Shown in pieces: positions 16,305 to 25,941 of a stretch of DNA of 64,000 nucleotides. This DNA comes from Tumidithrix helvetica (GTDB taxonomy: Bacteria > Cyanobacteriota > Cyanobacteriia > Pseudanabaenales > Pseudanabaenaceae). How positions within the stretch are numbered: the stretch's first letter is position 1; each line of letters starts with the position of its first letter. The notes under the pieces are model-generated. The model saw nothing but the letters and a program-made list of their open reading frames with translations, was not told where the DNA came from and made no database searches. Both the position numbers and the translations under genes were made by a program. Where the stretch lies: positions 103,473-167,472 of the forward strand of contig NZ_CBDDRA010000010.1 of NCBI RefSeq assembly GCF_965232925.1. Direction: 5' to 3'.

Positions 16305-19300
16305 CTAGCCCATCCCGCTTGTTGGCAGGTTTGTTGGCAGGTTTGTTGGTAGGGTTGCTTGCATTAGCTCAAGCCACTCGATCAAGTTTTCGAGTTGTTT
16401 GTCAGGAGCCATTGTCCCTAAGCCTCTAGCCGTGACCTTGCCGACTTGATAGGCAAACCGAGATTGTAAATGACTGGGTAGCTGCTGCTGCAAGATTTTC
16501 CAAGCGGGTTCTTCCATTTTAGTTTCTAAAATAACGTGTTGCTTGCCTTCGGGCTTAATGCGAGAGAAGCCGATTTTTTTAGCAACCTGCTTTAATTCCA
16601 TCACCTTCACCAGTTGTCGGGCGGGTAGGGGAACCGTACCGTAGCGATCGCGCCATTCTTCTAAAATTTGTCCCAATTCCTTGCGCGAACTGACGGAAGC
16701 CACAGCACGGTAGGCACTCATCTTTTGATCGGTATCGGGAATATATTCCGAGGGAATAAAGGCTGTGATTGGCAGATCGATTTGCGTATCATCCACCTCA
16801 GGGATTTCAGAACCGCGAATTTCATTTAGTGCCTCTTGCAGCATTTCCATATAGAGGTCAAATCCAATTACGTCCATTTGTCCAGACTGCTCTGCACCCA
16901 GCAGATTGCCCACACCCCGAATCTCCATATCGCGCATGGCGAGATGATAGCCAGAACCGAGTTGGGTGAATTCTTGAATCGCGCGCAAACGCTTGCGGGC
17001 TGGTTCTGTAAGTTCGCCTTTTTCTTGATAAAACAGCCAAGCATGAGCCTGTAGACCCGCTCGACCGACCCGACCGCGCAGTTGGTACAGTTGCCCCAAC
17101 CCGAATTTCTGGGCATCTTCGATAATGATCGTGTTAACGCGGGGAATATCCAATCCTGACTCGATAATCGTGGTACAGAGCAGGATGTCGGCTTCACCAC
17201 TGTTGAAGGTGAGCATGGTGGACTCCAGTTCTGCTTCGGGCATCTGTCCGTGCGCGATTTCAATTCTGATCGATGGGATCATGGCGCGGATTTTTGCTGC
17301 CGTTTCTTCGATGCCCTCAATCCGAGGTAAGACGTAAAAAATCTGACCGCTGCGATCGAGTTCCTGCCTGATTGCCGCTCTGATTGCTTCGGCATTGTAG
17401 CGCGATAAATGTGTCTTGATCGATCGCCGCGAGGGGGGTGGCGTTGTAATTAAGCTCATCTCGCGCACGCCAGACAGTGCCATATAGAGGGTGCGCGGAA
17501 TCGGTGTTGCAGTCAGAGTCAAGACATCAACTTCAGTTTTTAGGGCTTTGATTTTCTCTTTTTGGGCGACACCAAACCGCTGTTCTTCATCGACGACCAA
17601 TAAGCCCAAATCCTTAAAACTGATTTCTTTGGACAGCAATTGATGGGTTCCCACAACAATATCTAACTCCCCCGTTTTGAGTCGTTGGATAATCTCCTTG
17701 CGTTCGGTCGCAGAACGGAATCGATTCAGTAGCGCGATTTGGATGGGATAGGGCGCGAAGCGTTCCTGTAGGGTGTGATAGTGTTGCTGTGCCAAGATCG
17801 TAGTTGGAGCTAAGAGTGCAGCCTGCTTGTCGGCTGTAACCGCTTTAAATATCGCACGAATACCCACTTCGGTTTTACCGAAACCGACATCGCCGCAGAC
17901 CAAACGATCCATAGGGCGACTGCTTTCCATATCTTGCTTGACATCTTGGGTTGCCTTGAGCTGATCGGGTGTGGGCTGATAGGGAAAAGACTCTTCCATT
18001 TCCTGCTGCCAAGGCATATCCGAGGGGAAGGTGTAGCCAACTTGTTGCGATCGCTTGGCGTAGAGTTCCAAAAGATCGATCGCAATTTTTTTAATCGCTT
18101 TACGGGCTTTATTCGTCGTGTTTGCCCAAGCCTTGCTAGACATGCGATTGAGTTGTGGCTTGCCCTCCGCTTGGCTGCGGAATCTAGACAAACATGCCAT
18201 TTGATCGACTGCCACCCTTAGCAAGCCATCTTCGTATTTGACCACGAGGTACTCGCGAGTCTCGCTACTGATCGTGAGACGCTCTAGCTTGAGAAACTGT
18301 CCGATGCCATGATGCTTATGCACCACATAGTCACCGGGGGAGAGTTTATTTAGATCGACCTGTTTAGAAACCGCTCTGCGCCGCTTGCGCACGTAGCTAG
18401 GCGTTCCAAGGGAATGCTGTCCAAAAAATTCGCGATCGCTGATCACCGCAATCCGAAAAATTGGTAGCACGAACCCTTGAATCTCAGCGACGCCTGAATA
18501 TTTCAAGGCTACGGGTGTGCGTCCAGATTGCAACTTCTCAATTGCCCCATAATCCCTAACATTGGGCACAAACTGAGCAGGACAGTCATGTTCTTGCAGC
18601 AAAGACACGGCTCTAGAAGGCTGCGCCGAGATTAACGTGATTTTAAACCCTTGGTCGCGATATTCCCGTATGGTTTTAGCTAGATTTCCAAACTGATGCG
18701 GTACGGCTGGAATGGAACGGCTTAAGAGATTGATGCCTTTGCCTTCTTCGCCCAATTCCGATAGGTATAAGCGAGCGAATACTTCAATTTCTGCCAAACA
18801 CTCCTCAAACGAACGGTGTAATTTGCGAATCGCAGAATTATCCACTTGCGGCTCGCCGACCGTAGATTGGTGGTAGAGAAATGCCTGCTCAGCCGCCTCT
18901 ACCCAGCGATCGCTATGGGCTTGACATTGCTCGGGTTCGTCGATCACGACAAGGCTGCGATCGCTGAGATAATCAATCAGTGAAGCCCTTGCCTCAGGAT
19001 TCACCGCAAATATTCTTGGGGTTTCTTCTTTGGAATCTTGCTTGGAATCCTGCTTGGACTCTTGTCTGGAATTCTGAGCGATCCCGAAAATTGGCTCAAA
19101 ACTAATCGGGGTGAGGGAGATGGAGGGAATACTATCTAGGGTGCGTTGGGTGGCGGGGTCAAATTCTCGGATTTTCTCGATGCGATCGCCAAACCAGTCC
19201 AAGCGGATCGGTAGTTCGCTGGAAACGGGGAAAATATCGACAATATCGCCACGCCTTCCCCATTGCCCCTCTGCTTCTACTAGGGCGGTACGCTCGTACC

Positions 19301-19817
19301 CCAAGCGCGCCAAATCTGCCGCCAATTGATTGAGGCTGAGTTCCATGCCCACGGACATCTGTAGGCAAAAGGATTGAAAGTCTTCTAGCTTGGGTAAATG
19401 CGGCTGCAAGGCGCGATCGGTAGCCACGATCGCCAATCTTTGGCCGTTATTTGTTGCGTCGGTTCGATCCTCGTCTTGACTGCGAACCAAATCTGACAGC
19501 ACCTGCATCTGCGCCCAAGTAATCTCAGACTCAGGCACAAAAGGCTCGTAGGGTAATGCATCTGAAGTGGGGTAAAAATGCACGGTCTGCCAACCCATCG
19601 CCTCTAGCTGCACCGCCCATCGCCCTGCTTCTTCGAGAGTAGCGGTAATCACGACCAAGGGACGTTCTTGCTTTTGGCTCAGACAAGAACTAATAATCCC
19701 TTTGCCTAAGCGGGATAGCCCCGATAGCCTCAGACATTGCGATGCTTGTAACTTGTTCTCTAGCTCGTCTGTAAAAGGCGATCGCATCAAAGAGCGAATA
19801 ACCGATGAAAATGGCAT
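16305..19817 (-). CDS. mfd: Transcription-repair coupling factor Mfd
   Basis: The full-length protein is 1170 residues. It has the UvrB-like N-terminal module, the RNA-polymerase interaction domain (LSPGDYVVHKHHGIGQFLKL) and a RecG-like translocase with Walker A GDVGFGKTEVG, DEEQRFG and the TRG motif. The protein pushes stalled RNA polymerase off damaged DNA and recruits UvrA. Two oddities are simple repeats. SKQDSKQDSK lies in the linker near residue 265. The C-terminus holds TNLPTNLPTS, coded by three 12-base units at about 16317-16352. Confidence 0.97.
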   Translation of the reverse strand: MPFSSVIRSLMRSPFTDELENKLQASQCLRLSGLSRLGKGIISSCLSQKQERPLVVITATLEEAGRWAVQLEAMGWQTVHFYPTSDALPYEPFVPESEITWAQMQVLSDLVRSQDEDRTDATNNGQRLAIVATDRALQPHLPKLEDFQSFCLQMSVGMELSLNQLAADLARLGYERTALVEAEGQWGRRGDIVDIFPVSSELPIRLDWFGDRIEKIREFDPATQRTLDSIPSISLTPISFEPIFGIAQNSRQESKQDSKQDSKEETPRIFAVNPEARASLIDYLSDRSLVVIDEPEQCQAHSDRWVEAAEQAFLYHQSTVGEPQVDNSAIRKLHRSFEECLAEIEVFARLYLSELGEEGKGINLLSRSIPAVPHQFGNLAKTIREYRDQGFKITLISAQPSRAVSLLQEHDCPAQFVPNVRDYGAIEKLQSGRTPVALKYSGVAEIQGFVLPIFRIAVISDREFFGQHSLGTPSYVRKRRRAVSKQVDLNKLSPGDYVVHKHHGIGQFLKLERLTISSETREYLVVKYEDGLLRVAVDQMACLSRFRSQAEGKPQLNRMSSKAWANTTNKARKAIKKIAIDLLELYAKRSQQVGYTFPSDMPWQQEMEESFPYQPTPDQLKATQDVKQDMESSRPMDRLVCGDVGFGKTEVGIRAIFKAVTADKQAALLAPTTILAQQHYHTLQERFAPYPIQIALLNRFRSATERKEIIQRLKTGELDIVVGTHQLLSKEISFKDLGLLVVDEEQRFGVAQKEKIKALKTEVDVLTLTATPIPRTLYMALSGVREMSLITTPPPSRRSIKTHLSRYNAEAIRAAIRQELDRSGQIFYVLPRIEGIEETAAKIRAMIPSIRIEIAHGQMPEAELESTMLTFNSGEADILLCTTIIESGLDIPRVNTIIIEDAQKFGLGQLYQLRGRVGRAGLQAHAWLFYQEKGELTEPARKRLRAIQEFTQLGSGYHLAMRDMEIRGVGNLLGAEQSGQMDVIGFDLYMEMLQEALNEIRGSEIPEVDDTQIDLPITAFIPSEYIPDTDQKMSAYRAVASVSSRKELGQILEEWRDRYGTVPLPARQLVKVMELKQVAKKIGFSRIKPEGKQHVILETKMEEPAWKILQQQLPSHLQSRFAYQVGKVTARGLGTMAPDKQLENLIEWLELMQATLPTNLPTNLPTSGMG

Positions 19818-19937
19818 AAACCTAGCAACCCTCTAACTGCGCCACAAAAGCTTACTGCTTTGCTGCACTAACTCCTCTTGTAGTGTAGCTAAAACTTCGA
19901 TCGCTTATATTTTTTTAAGATTTGGTATGGTTGCATA

Positions 19938-20051
19938 ATGTTCTCAACTTCTATGAGTCAGTCACGAGATCGTGTTCGTCTGTCTTTACTAGCCACAATC
20001 GCTGCTATCAAAGCTGCCATCCTCTACACTGTAATGTATGCTGAGGTGTAG
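19938..20051 (+). CDS. Possible small membrane protein (37 residues)
   Basis: ATG 19938 opens a 37-codon frame with a charged start (SQSRDRVR) and a hydrophobic end (LSLLATIAAIKAAILYTV) long enough for one membrane span. A second ATG lies at 19953. No Shine-Dalgarno is evident, and I do not recognise a photosystem or cytochrome small subunit. It ends 17 bases before the scramblase-like gene. Treat as tentative. Confidence 0.25.
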   Translation: MFSTSMSQSRDRVRLSLLATIAAIKAAILYTVMYAEV

Positions 20052-20068
20052 TTTTTGCTAAAAAAATT

Positions 20069-20692
20069 ATGAGTGCGTTTCTGCAAACCCTTGTCCAAGC
20101 CAATGCAATTTATGTCAAACAAAAATTTGAACTAGCTGAAATATTTGGCTTTGAAACTCGCAACCGTTATCAAATTCAAACCGATGATGGTCGGCTATTT
20201 GGTTACTGCGCTGAACCAAAACTAGGTTTTATGGATGCGATCGGGCGACAGTTTTTAGGACATTGGCGAGTATTTAACATCGTGGGAACCGATCTGGATA
20301 ATCAGCAGGTTTTTCGTGCCAATCATCCATTTCGCTGGTTTTTTCAACGTCTGGATATTTTTGGTGCAGGCGATCGCCCTGTAGGGAGTTTGCAGCAAAG
20401 ATTTGCATGGTTTAGTAAGAAATTTGATTTTCTCGATACTAGGGGCAGAGTAGTGATGACCATGACTTCGCCACTTTGGAAAATTTGGACATTCCCCATC
20501 AAAAAAGGAGAGCGCGATGTATCCGTAATTGAAAAGAAATGGACAGGTCTGACTAAAGAACTATTCACGGATGCTGATAACTTTAGAGTACGCTTCACCG
20601 ATGCGAAATTAACGGCTGACGAAAAGTTACTGTTACTCGCTGGTGCAGTGTTTGTCGATCTTTTATACTTTGAGACTAAAGCTTCTTCATAG
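20069..20692 (+). CDS. Scramblase/LURP-one-related protein
   Basis: 207 residues of mostly beta structure, with the pattern of phospholipid-scramblase/LOR-type 12-strand barrels: FELAEIFGFETRNRYQI, then HWRVFNIVG, FFQRLDIFG and KKFDFLDTRGRVV. A hydrophobic helix near the C-terminus (EKLLLLAGAVFVDLLYF) corresponds to the buried central helix. In bacteria the function of this family is unknown; membrane attachment is possible. It stands alone. Confidence 0.75.
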   Translation: MSAFLQTLVQANAIYVKQKFELAEIFGFETRNRYQIQTDDGRLFGYCAEPKLGFMDAIGRQFLGHWRVFNIVGTDLDNQQVFRANHPFRWFFQRLDIFGAGDRPVGSLQQRFAWFSKKFDFLDTRGRVVMTMTSPLWKIWTFPIKKGERDVSVIEKKWTGLTKELFTDADNFRVRFTDAKLTADEKLLLLAGAVFVDLLYFETKASS

Positions 20693-20857
20693 TCAGGAAT
20701 TGCCTTGAGTGCGATCGCCGATCTTGTAGATTGAAGTTGACGAAGGAATCCCAACAGATTTTTACCCGATCGTTCCTGTCGGTTCGGCGATTATCGGAAA
20801 ACCCTTTGCCCACAACAAACTTTGCAATTACTAACTTCGTTTTAATCCTTTATATTC

Positions 20858-21079
20858 TCAATGTTCCGACTCAATGGCACGCATCAGAACATTTTCTTGT
20901 TGGTGTTCGGCTTCCAAACGTTCTTGAGTCAGAAGTTCGCGTGCTTCTTCACTTAAAACTGGGGCAGTCCTAAAAAGGAAAGGATCGATGTAAGGCATGC
21001 TAGACAAAGATTTCTGCGATTGAAAGAATATTGAAGCCCCTGAGTATGTAGGCTTTTTTTTGCGTATTTTCGGCTGCAT
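20858..21079 (-). CDS. Possible small hypothetical protein
   Basis: A 73-codon frame; a second start (MPYIDPFLFRTAP) lies at codon 28. The second half (LSEEARELLTQERLEAEHQ) is a plausible acidic helix. No ribosome site supports either start and no family is recognised. The frame on the opposite strand looks less protein-like. The rest of 20693-21221 shows no other gene. Confidence 0.35.
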   Translation of the reverse strand: MQPKIRKKKPTYSGASIFFQSQKSLSSMPYIDPFLFRTAPVLSEEARELLTQERLEAEHQQENVLMRAIESEH

Positions 21080-21221
21080 AGATCAAATATGTATGAAGTC
21101 ATGGGCTTTGTAGCATCTTCCTAATACTGAATCTTAGATATTCTCATGCAAGAGAAATTCATAAACTCCATACTGAAAGAGGGTTCTGAACATCCTTTCC
21201 TTTTTAGGGCTACCCACCTGC

Positions 21222-21632
21222 CTACCTAGATGAGCGAAATTGGTATAGGCTTTCTACTAAATCTGCTACCTTGGGATAATTATCCATTCGACCCTGTTGC
21301 TGAAAGAGTTTGGCGGCTTCGTTGTAATCCGCGATCGCAACTTCTTTCTTGCCAAGCTCGTACTCCGCGTACCCACGACTGAAGTAAGCATTGGCATCAT
21401 CGGGCTCAAGACGAATCGCTTCGGTGAAGTCAGCAATGGCTCCCTGATAGTCTCCTAATCTGACCTTTGCGTTACCACGACTGTTATAGCCAGCCACACG
21501 ATTGGGCTCAAGACAAATGGCTTCGGTAAAGTCGGCAATAGCTCCCTGATAGTCCCCGAGTTCGTACTTTGCGTGCCCCTTTCTGAAACTGTCTTCAGCA
21601 GACTTACCCCAAAATATCTTGCAAACGTTCAT
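21222..21632 (-). CDS. TPR-repeat protein
   Basis: 136 residues with three tetratricopeptide repeats: GHAKYELGDYQGAIADFTEAI, then RGNAKVRLGDYQGAIAD, then RGYAEYELGKKEVAIADYNEA. A helical cap follows. There is no signal peptide. TPRs mediate protein-protein contacts; the partner is unknown. Closely related repeats occur in the lipoprotein at 47053-47928 and in a decayed copy at 56106-56270. Confidence 0.85.
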   Translation of the reverse strand: MNVCKIFWGKSAEDSFRKGHAKYELGDYQGAIADFTEAICLEPNRVAGYNSRGNAKVRLGDYQGAIADFTEAIRLEPDDANAYFSRGYAEYELGKKEVAIADYNEAAKLFQQQGRMDNYPKVADLVESLYQFRSSR

Positions 21633-21835
21633 CGCTTTTCTAGCTCAATTTTTTGCGTCTATGTTCTAAATTTATCTGGAAAACCTATTTCCTTGGGTGT
21701 TTGGCGTCATCATCTTGTTGCGATCGCGATCGCAGGTAAGTATGATAAAGAACACAGGATCGCAAGGATAGCGATCGCATTGTTAACTGGGTCAGTATTG
21801 CAGAATATCCTTATCAAGTTTAAGGAACCAAAAAT

Positions 21836-22003
21836 ATGCAACGACAAAGTACTCCTCAGCAAAAACTAATCGCTCGATGGATCGATATCGAAGGCAAACT
21901 CATTTGCAAATGGGAGTCGATCGACCTCGAGCAAAAAACAGGGATTGTGCTTGCTTTCCCCTTGGTAGAAGGCTTATCAGAGCAGAACGCACAGGCAGCC
22001 TAA
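21836..22003 (+). CDS. Small conserved-looking protein (55 residues)
   Basis: ATG 21836 is preceded by AAGGA at a suitable distance. The protein has the pattern KLIARWIDIEGKLICKWE, which resembles short cyanobacterial proteins of the type LIARWVxVxGKLVCxW. The function is unknown. A longer frame overlapping on the same strand lacks this pattern and was discarded. The gap from here to 22295 (292 bases) shows nothing supported. Confidence 0.6.
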   Translation: MQRQSTPQQKLIARWIDIEGKLICKWESIDLEQKTGIVLAFPLVEGLSEQNAQAA

Positions 22004-22295
22004 TACTGTACAGGAACCATACACTAGCTAAATTTCGTCTTAAGCGTTCAAAGGTTGTTTCAGATATGGCTTTAGCATCAAATTGTCTCGATCGACACAA
22101 AGCGAAAGCGAAAGTAAGATTAAGGTAAGGTTAAAATATGTTTGTATTTGATGACAATAAAGAAAGGCAGCATTCTGACCGAGGGTTAAAATTAGGTGTT
22201 CTATTCCGAACCGTGAGTAGTTTCCTATGCTCCTCTCTGCGATCGCAAAGAAATAGAATCATGGCTTATCAATAGGAAATTAGGAGGATTCCATC

Positions 22296-22553
22296 ATGAA
22301 TAAATCTGACTTTATCAGTCCACGTTCTCGCTTTTACGGAGAATTTACGCCTCAAAATCTGGTTTTTGATGCGAACTTGCAAGAGTTTGCCCATCGCGTC
22401 AGTATTGTTACCGCACTGACGACAGGGGGGAAGTTAATGCCTGAAGAGGCCTATAGCCAAATCAAAAAGCTATGGCACGAACTCAAAAGCTCCAAGAAAC
22501 AGCTTGGCATCGGTACAAAACCCACTGAAGGCACTCAGGAGATGAAAAACTGA
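22296..22553 (+). CDS. Conserved cyanobacterial protein, DUF7219-like
   Basis: 85 residues. FISPRSRFYGEFTPQNLVFDANLQEFAHRV and PEEAYSQIKKLWHELKSSKKQLGI match, as I recall, the short cyanobacterial family DUF7219. The function is unknown. GGAGG lies about 9 bases before the ATG. A strong terminator follows at 22591. Confidence 0.75.
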   Translation: MNKSDFISPRSRFYGEFTPQNLVFDANLQEFAHRVSIVTALTTGGKLMPEEAYSQIKKLWHELKSSKKQLGIGTKPTEGTQEMKN

Positions 22554-22590
22554 TTGAAACTCATAATTTCTGCTCGCACAAAAGCACAAA

Positions 22591-22620
22591 AGAACCCGCT
22601 ATAAATAGCGGGTTCTTTTA
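22591..22620 (+). terminator. Rho-independent terminator
   Basis: AGAACCCGCTAT (22591-22602) pairs perfectly with ATAGCGGGTTCT (22605-22616) and is followed by TTTA within a T-rich end. It lies 38 bases after the DUF7219-like gene. Confidence 0.88.
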
Positions 22621-22718
22621 TATATGGGCGATTCTACTAGAGGATTAACCTATTACTATTTCCACAACATCTACAGCGAGACCCATTATGTATGCAGCAA
22701 CAAAGATCCTCTTCATTC

Positions 22719-24011
22719 CTAGATCTGGGATAGAACTGCACGGGCTGCAGCTAAGGTTGCCTCAATATCGTCGTCGGTATGAGCTAAAGATGTGAAGCCT
22801 GCTTCAAATTGCGAGGGTGCGAGATAAACGCCATGCTCTAACATGCCGCGATGGAACTTGGCAAATTTTTTGGTGTCGCTCGTCTTGGCATCTTCATAGC
22901 TATAGACCTGCTGACTCGTAAAGAACATGCCAAACATGGCTCCAAGAACGTTGCCTGTGGCAGCATGACCTGTTTCATGGGCGATCGCCAGCATTCCATC
23001 CGCTAATTTCTTCGTAACTTGGTCGAGATATTCGTAAGAACCTGGTCGCTTGAGAATCTCTAGGGTTTTGATCCCAGCCGTCATCGCTAGGGGATTACCC
23101 GACAGCGTACCAGCTTGATACATTGGTCCCGCAGGTGCAACCATAGCCATGATGTCCTTGCGACCGCCATAGGCACCAACAGGAAGACCACCCCCAATTA
23201 CCTTACCAAGGGTAGTGAGGTCAGGCGTGACACCAAAACGGGCTTGAGCGCCACCATAGGCAAGACGGAACCCCGTCATGACTTCATCAAATACGAGCAA
23301 AGCGCCATTGGCACGGCAGAGATCTTGCAAACCTTGGAGAAACCCTGCTTTAGGCAAAATGCAACCAGCATTGCCGACCACAGGTTCGATAATCACACCA
23401 GAGATTTCGTTAGGATTTGCTGCAAATAGTGCCTTGACCGCTTCCAGATCGTTGTAAGGCGCAGTCAGCGTGTTTGCAGTCGTGGACTTAGGCACACCGG
23501 GGGAGTCGGGCAAACCAAGGGTAGCCACGCCCGAACCTGCTTGCACTAAGAACATATCAGCATGTCCGTGATAGCAGCCTTCAAACTTGATGATTTTGTC
23601 TCTACCAGTAAATGCACGCATCAAGCGCAAAACCGACATGCAGGCTTCAGTACCAGAGTTGACAAAACGTACCATCTCAACGCTAGGCACTGCGTCAATG
23701 ACCATTTCGGCAAGCTGATTTTCTAAGACACAGGGCGCACCAAAACTCGTCCCATGAGCCAGCGCTTGATGGAGCGCGTCGATAACTTCGGGGTGGGTAT
23801 GACCGACGATCGCAGGGCCCCATGAGCCTACATAGTCAATATATTTGTTGCCATCGATGTCCCATGCGTAAGCCCCCTGCACGCGATCGAACACCACAGG
23901 TTCCCCGCCTACAGATTTAAATGCTCTTACGGGTGAACTAACGCCACCGGGCATAAGGTTTTTGGCGGCTGCAAAGATTTCTTGTGATTTTGTCGTGTTA
24001 AAGGCGACCAT
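22719..24011 (-). CDS. hemL: Glutamate-1-semialdehyde 2,1-aminomutase
   Basis: 430 residues, normal for the enzyme. The PLP lysine is K270 in TTLGKVIGGGLP; other class III aminotransferase marks are NSGTEACMSVLRL, GCYHGHAD and DEVMTGFR. It converts glutamate-1-semialdehyde to 5-aminolevulinate in the C5 pathway, the first committed precursor of chlorophyll, haem and phycobilins. chlH lies 3 kb away on the same strand; a toxin-antitoxin cassette and a small gene separate them. Confidence 0.97.
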   Translation of the reverse strand: MVAFNTTKSQEIFAAAKNLMPGGVSSPVRAFKSVGGEPVVFDRVQGAYAWDIDGNKYIDYVGSWGPAIVGHTHPEVIDALHQALAHGTSFGAPCVLENQLAEMVIDAVPSVEMVRFVNSGTEACMSVLRLMRAFTGRDKIIKFEGCYHGHADMFLVQAGSGVATLGLPDSPGVPKSTTANTLTAPYNDLEAVKALFAANPNEISGVIIEPVVGNAGCILPKAGFLQGLQDLCRANGALLVFDEVMTGFRLAYGGAQARFGVTPDLTTLGKVIGGGLPVGAYGGRKDIMAMVAPAGPMYQAGTLSGNPLAMTAGIKTLEILKRPGSYEYLDQVTKKLADGMLAIAHETGHAATGNVLGAMFGMFFTSQQVYSYEDAKTSDTKKFAKFHRGMLEHGVYLAPSQFEAGFTSLAHTDDDIEATLAAARAVLSQI

Positions 24012-24203
24012 ATTACGGATTAGCTATTTAAATACTTCTTGATTTCAATTTAGCCTGAAGTGACGGTCGATCTTAGCAAAACTAGACGTTTCTTAATACC
24101 TGTAGCGATCGCAAATTCTGGCAAGCATTTAACCTACTGGTCACGATCCCCATGATTGAGTAAGCTGGACTGTAGCAAAATAAATTCTTAAGTTTTACAA
24201 ATT

Positions 24204-24512
24204 ATGTCTACTGAAACATCTGCCGAATCTCCATCACCATCGACTACGGGTGCTGATGCCATTGATGTGGCGATCGCCCAGGGTATCGATTTTGATGGTT
24301 CTGCGATCGACCCCAAAAAATTGGATCTATATAACAAGGTGATGGCGATCGAGGCTGGTCGCCAACGTAGCGGTGTTACTAATACCATGCGATCGCGCAT
24401 TGTTCGCATTGGCGTCAAACATATTGCCAAAGACGAACTCAATCAGATGTTGGCGGATGCTGGATTTAACCCACTTAAAGACAAGGAAATTGCTTTCTAC
24501 TACAGCAAATAG
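24204..24512 (+). CDS. Conserved cyanobacterial protein, DUF4090-like
   Basis: 102 residues. After a Ser/Pro-rich start, AIDVAIAQGIDFDGSAIDP and the basic TNTMRSRIVRIGVKHI followed by LNQMLADAGFNPLK match a short cyanobacterial family that I recall as DUF4090. The function is unknown. It runs divergently from hemL. Confidence 0.75.
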   Translation: MSTETSAESPSPSTTGADAIDVAIAQGIDFDGSAIDPKKLDLYNKVMAIEAGRQRSGVTNTMRSRIVRIGVKHIAKDELNQMLADAGFNPLKDKEIAFYYSK

Positions 24513-24631
24513 TCAATTTTCAGGAATGACGATGCACTGGTGGAGGGAACGTAAGTTGGGGTTAAGGATTTTGGAATAAGCAAGCCAACTTGTTGAAACC
24601 AAAGGTATTGCCCCTCCTTAACCCTCCTCTT

Positions 24632-24882
24632 AATGAACGCAAACGTGCCAGAAGTTAGCGATCGCATATAACCAATCAGGAAAAATCTAAAAAAGACGCT
24701 ACCTGTTTACCAGTATAGCGCCCATATTTTTTTAAGGAAAGTTAAGGGATGACCGAATACTTCTATTCAACGTCTTCGATGCGGTCTTCTAGTTCTTGGT
24801 AGAGATCTCGCAGCATTTGCAGATTGCAATCGCTGGTTTCCCAATAGCCGCGACCGTTGACTACTAAAAACTTACCCTCCAT
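24632..24882. repeat. Left copy of the chlH 3'-end direct repeat
   Basis: Bases 24632-24882 align without gaps to 26755-27005 (offset 2,123) with about 90% or more identity by eye. Weaker similarity extends to about 24903. The copy contains the last 39 codons of chlH, its terminator (24689-24721) and the DNA after it. The rest of the gap 24513-24631 shows nothing. Confidence 0.88.
24763..24882 (-). pseudogene. chlH C-terminal fragment
   Basis: The minus strand reads VNGRGYWETSDCNLQMLRDL...EDRIEDVE and a stop, nearly identical to the last 39 residues of ChlH at 26886. The first codons (MEGKFLV against MVGTLLE) have diverged more. It lacks the catalytic protein and is a relic of duplication. 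Confidence 0.85.
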
Positions 24883-24925
24883 TTGACGACAACTCAAATA
24901 CTTGTTTAAGTAAGCTAATAGTTAT

Positions 24926-25444
24926 TTGTTTATCATAATTGCGTTAAACTCTACAGCAGACAACGCTTTAATAATCAAATTTCTTACGACTGATAATTTA
25001 CAGGTTGGAGATATTCTATTTACACGTAAAGGTAGTTTTGGTAATTCTGCCGTAGTTGATGAGAAAACAGTGCATGGAATTATTAGCAGTGAAATAATGC
25101 TTGTCAGATTAACTCCAAATTCAAAGTTATTAATTTTACCTGAATATACAAGTTTGTTTTTAAATTCTCAGTTTGGATTCCTACAGGTTGAGCGTAGAGT
25201 TCACGGAGTAGCTTATTACAGTATTTCACAATCTGATTTAGCAGATCTTTTGATTCCTATTATGCCGATATCTAAACAAAAAGAAATTGTTAAAAAGGTC
25301 AAATCCTCGTTTGCATTACAAGAACAATCCAAACAACTGTTAGAAATTGCTAAAACTGGAGTAGAAAAGGCGATCAAGAAAAATGAAGAAGTAGCGATTA
25401 ATTGGATGAATCAACAATTGAAAATTTTAGGCATAAACTTATGA
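24926..25444 (+). pseudogene. Type I restriction specificity subunit (HsdS) fragment
   Basis: 172 codons that match only the second half of an HsdS protein: a DNA-recognition domain (QVGDILFTRKGSFGNSAVVD, then YYSISQSDLADLLIPIMP) followed by the conserved helical spacer (KQKEIVKKVKSSFALQEQSKQL). The first recognition domain is missing and the frame opens with TTG in poor context. No hsdM or hsdR is next to it, so it is likely non-functional. Confidence 0.72.
25345..25390 (+). repeat. hsdS-tail repeat, copy 1
   Basis: AATTGCTAAAACTGGAGTAG and the following 26 bases recur at 25942-25987 (offset 597) with few changes. The copies flank the RelE-type pair. Confidence 0.7.
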
Positions 25445-25458
25445 TAGGAGACACAACT

Positions 25459-25656
25459 ATGGAAGCCCAAATGCTTAGAGACATTATCAAGCAAAGTATT
25501 CGCGAAGTCTTGAGAGAAGAACGCTTATCTCTTTTTCTGGCGCTAATCCCAATTGTCAGCGATAAAGAGATTCGTGAAATTGAAGCGAAGTTTTCCACTC
25601 CATCACAATATGCTCCCGAAGAATTTACTGACATGACTGACTGGATTAAATCATGA
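25459..25656 (+). CDS. Antitoxin partner of a RelE/ParE toxin
   Basis: 65 residues. ATG 25459 is preferred because GGAG lies about 11 bases upstream, although in-frame starts exist further up (25441). The N-terminus is helical (LRDIIKQSIREVLREERL) and the C-terminus is acidic. It overlaps the toxin by 4 bases (ATGA), the usual antitoxin-first order. The family is not recognised by name. Confidence 0.7.
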   Translation: MEAQMLRDIIKQSIREVLREERLSLFLALIPIVSDKEIREIEAKFSTPSQYAPEEFTDMTDWIKS

Positions 25657-25931
25657 AGGTTAAATTTAGCAAAAATGCAATCAAGTTCTTAAATGCTCTG
25701 TCTTCAACAGACCAAGAGCGGATACGGGAAAAGCTTAAAACGCTTGTACTTTCCATTGAGGAAAGTGGTTCAATTCCCTTTCAAGAACTAGATATTAAAA
25801 ACCTCAAAGGTGAATGGAAAGGCTACCTGAGAATGCGCATAGGCAAAATGCGAGTCATTTTTTGTACAAGTGTTGAAGAGCTATTAATTTATGAGATCGA
25901 CTTTAGAGGAGATATTTATAAGAGAAAATGA
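25653..25931 (+). CDS. RelE/ParE-family toxin
   Basis: 92 residues with the RelE fold pattern: VKFSKNAIKFLNAL at the start, then LKGEWKGYLRMRIGKMRVIF, ending YEIDFRGDIYKRK. RelE toxins cut mRNA in the ribosome and ParE members poison gyrase; this one looks closer to RelE. Length is complete and it is coupled to the antitoxin upstream. Confidence 0.85.
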   Translation: MKVKFSKNAIKFLNALSSTDQERIREKLKTLVLSIEESGSIPFQELDIKNLKGEWKGYLRMRIGKMRVIFCTSVEELLIYEIDFRGDIYKRK

Positions 25932-25941
25932 AAATTACACA

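Noticed and set aside
21877..22128. 83-codon plus-strand frame
   Set aside because: It overlaps the better supported 55-residue gene at 21836, has no ribosome site and reads as basic filler.
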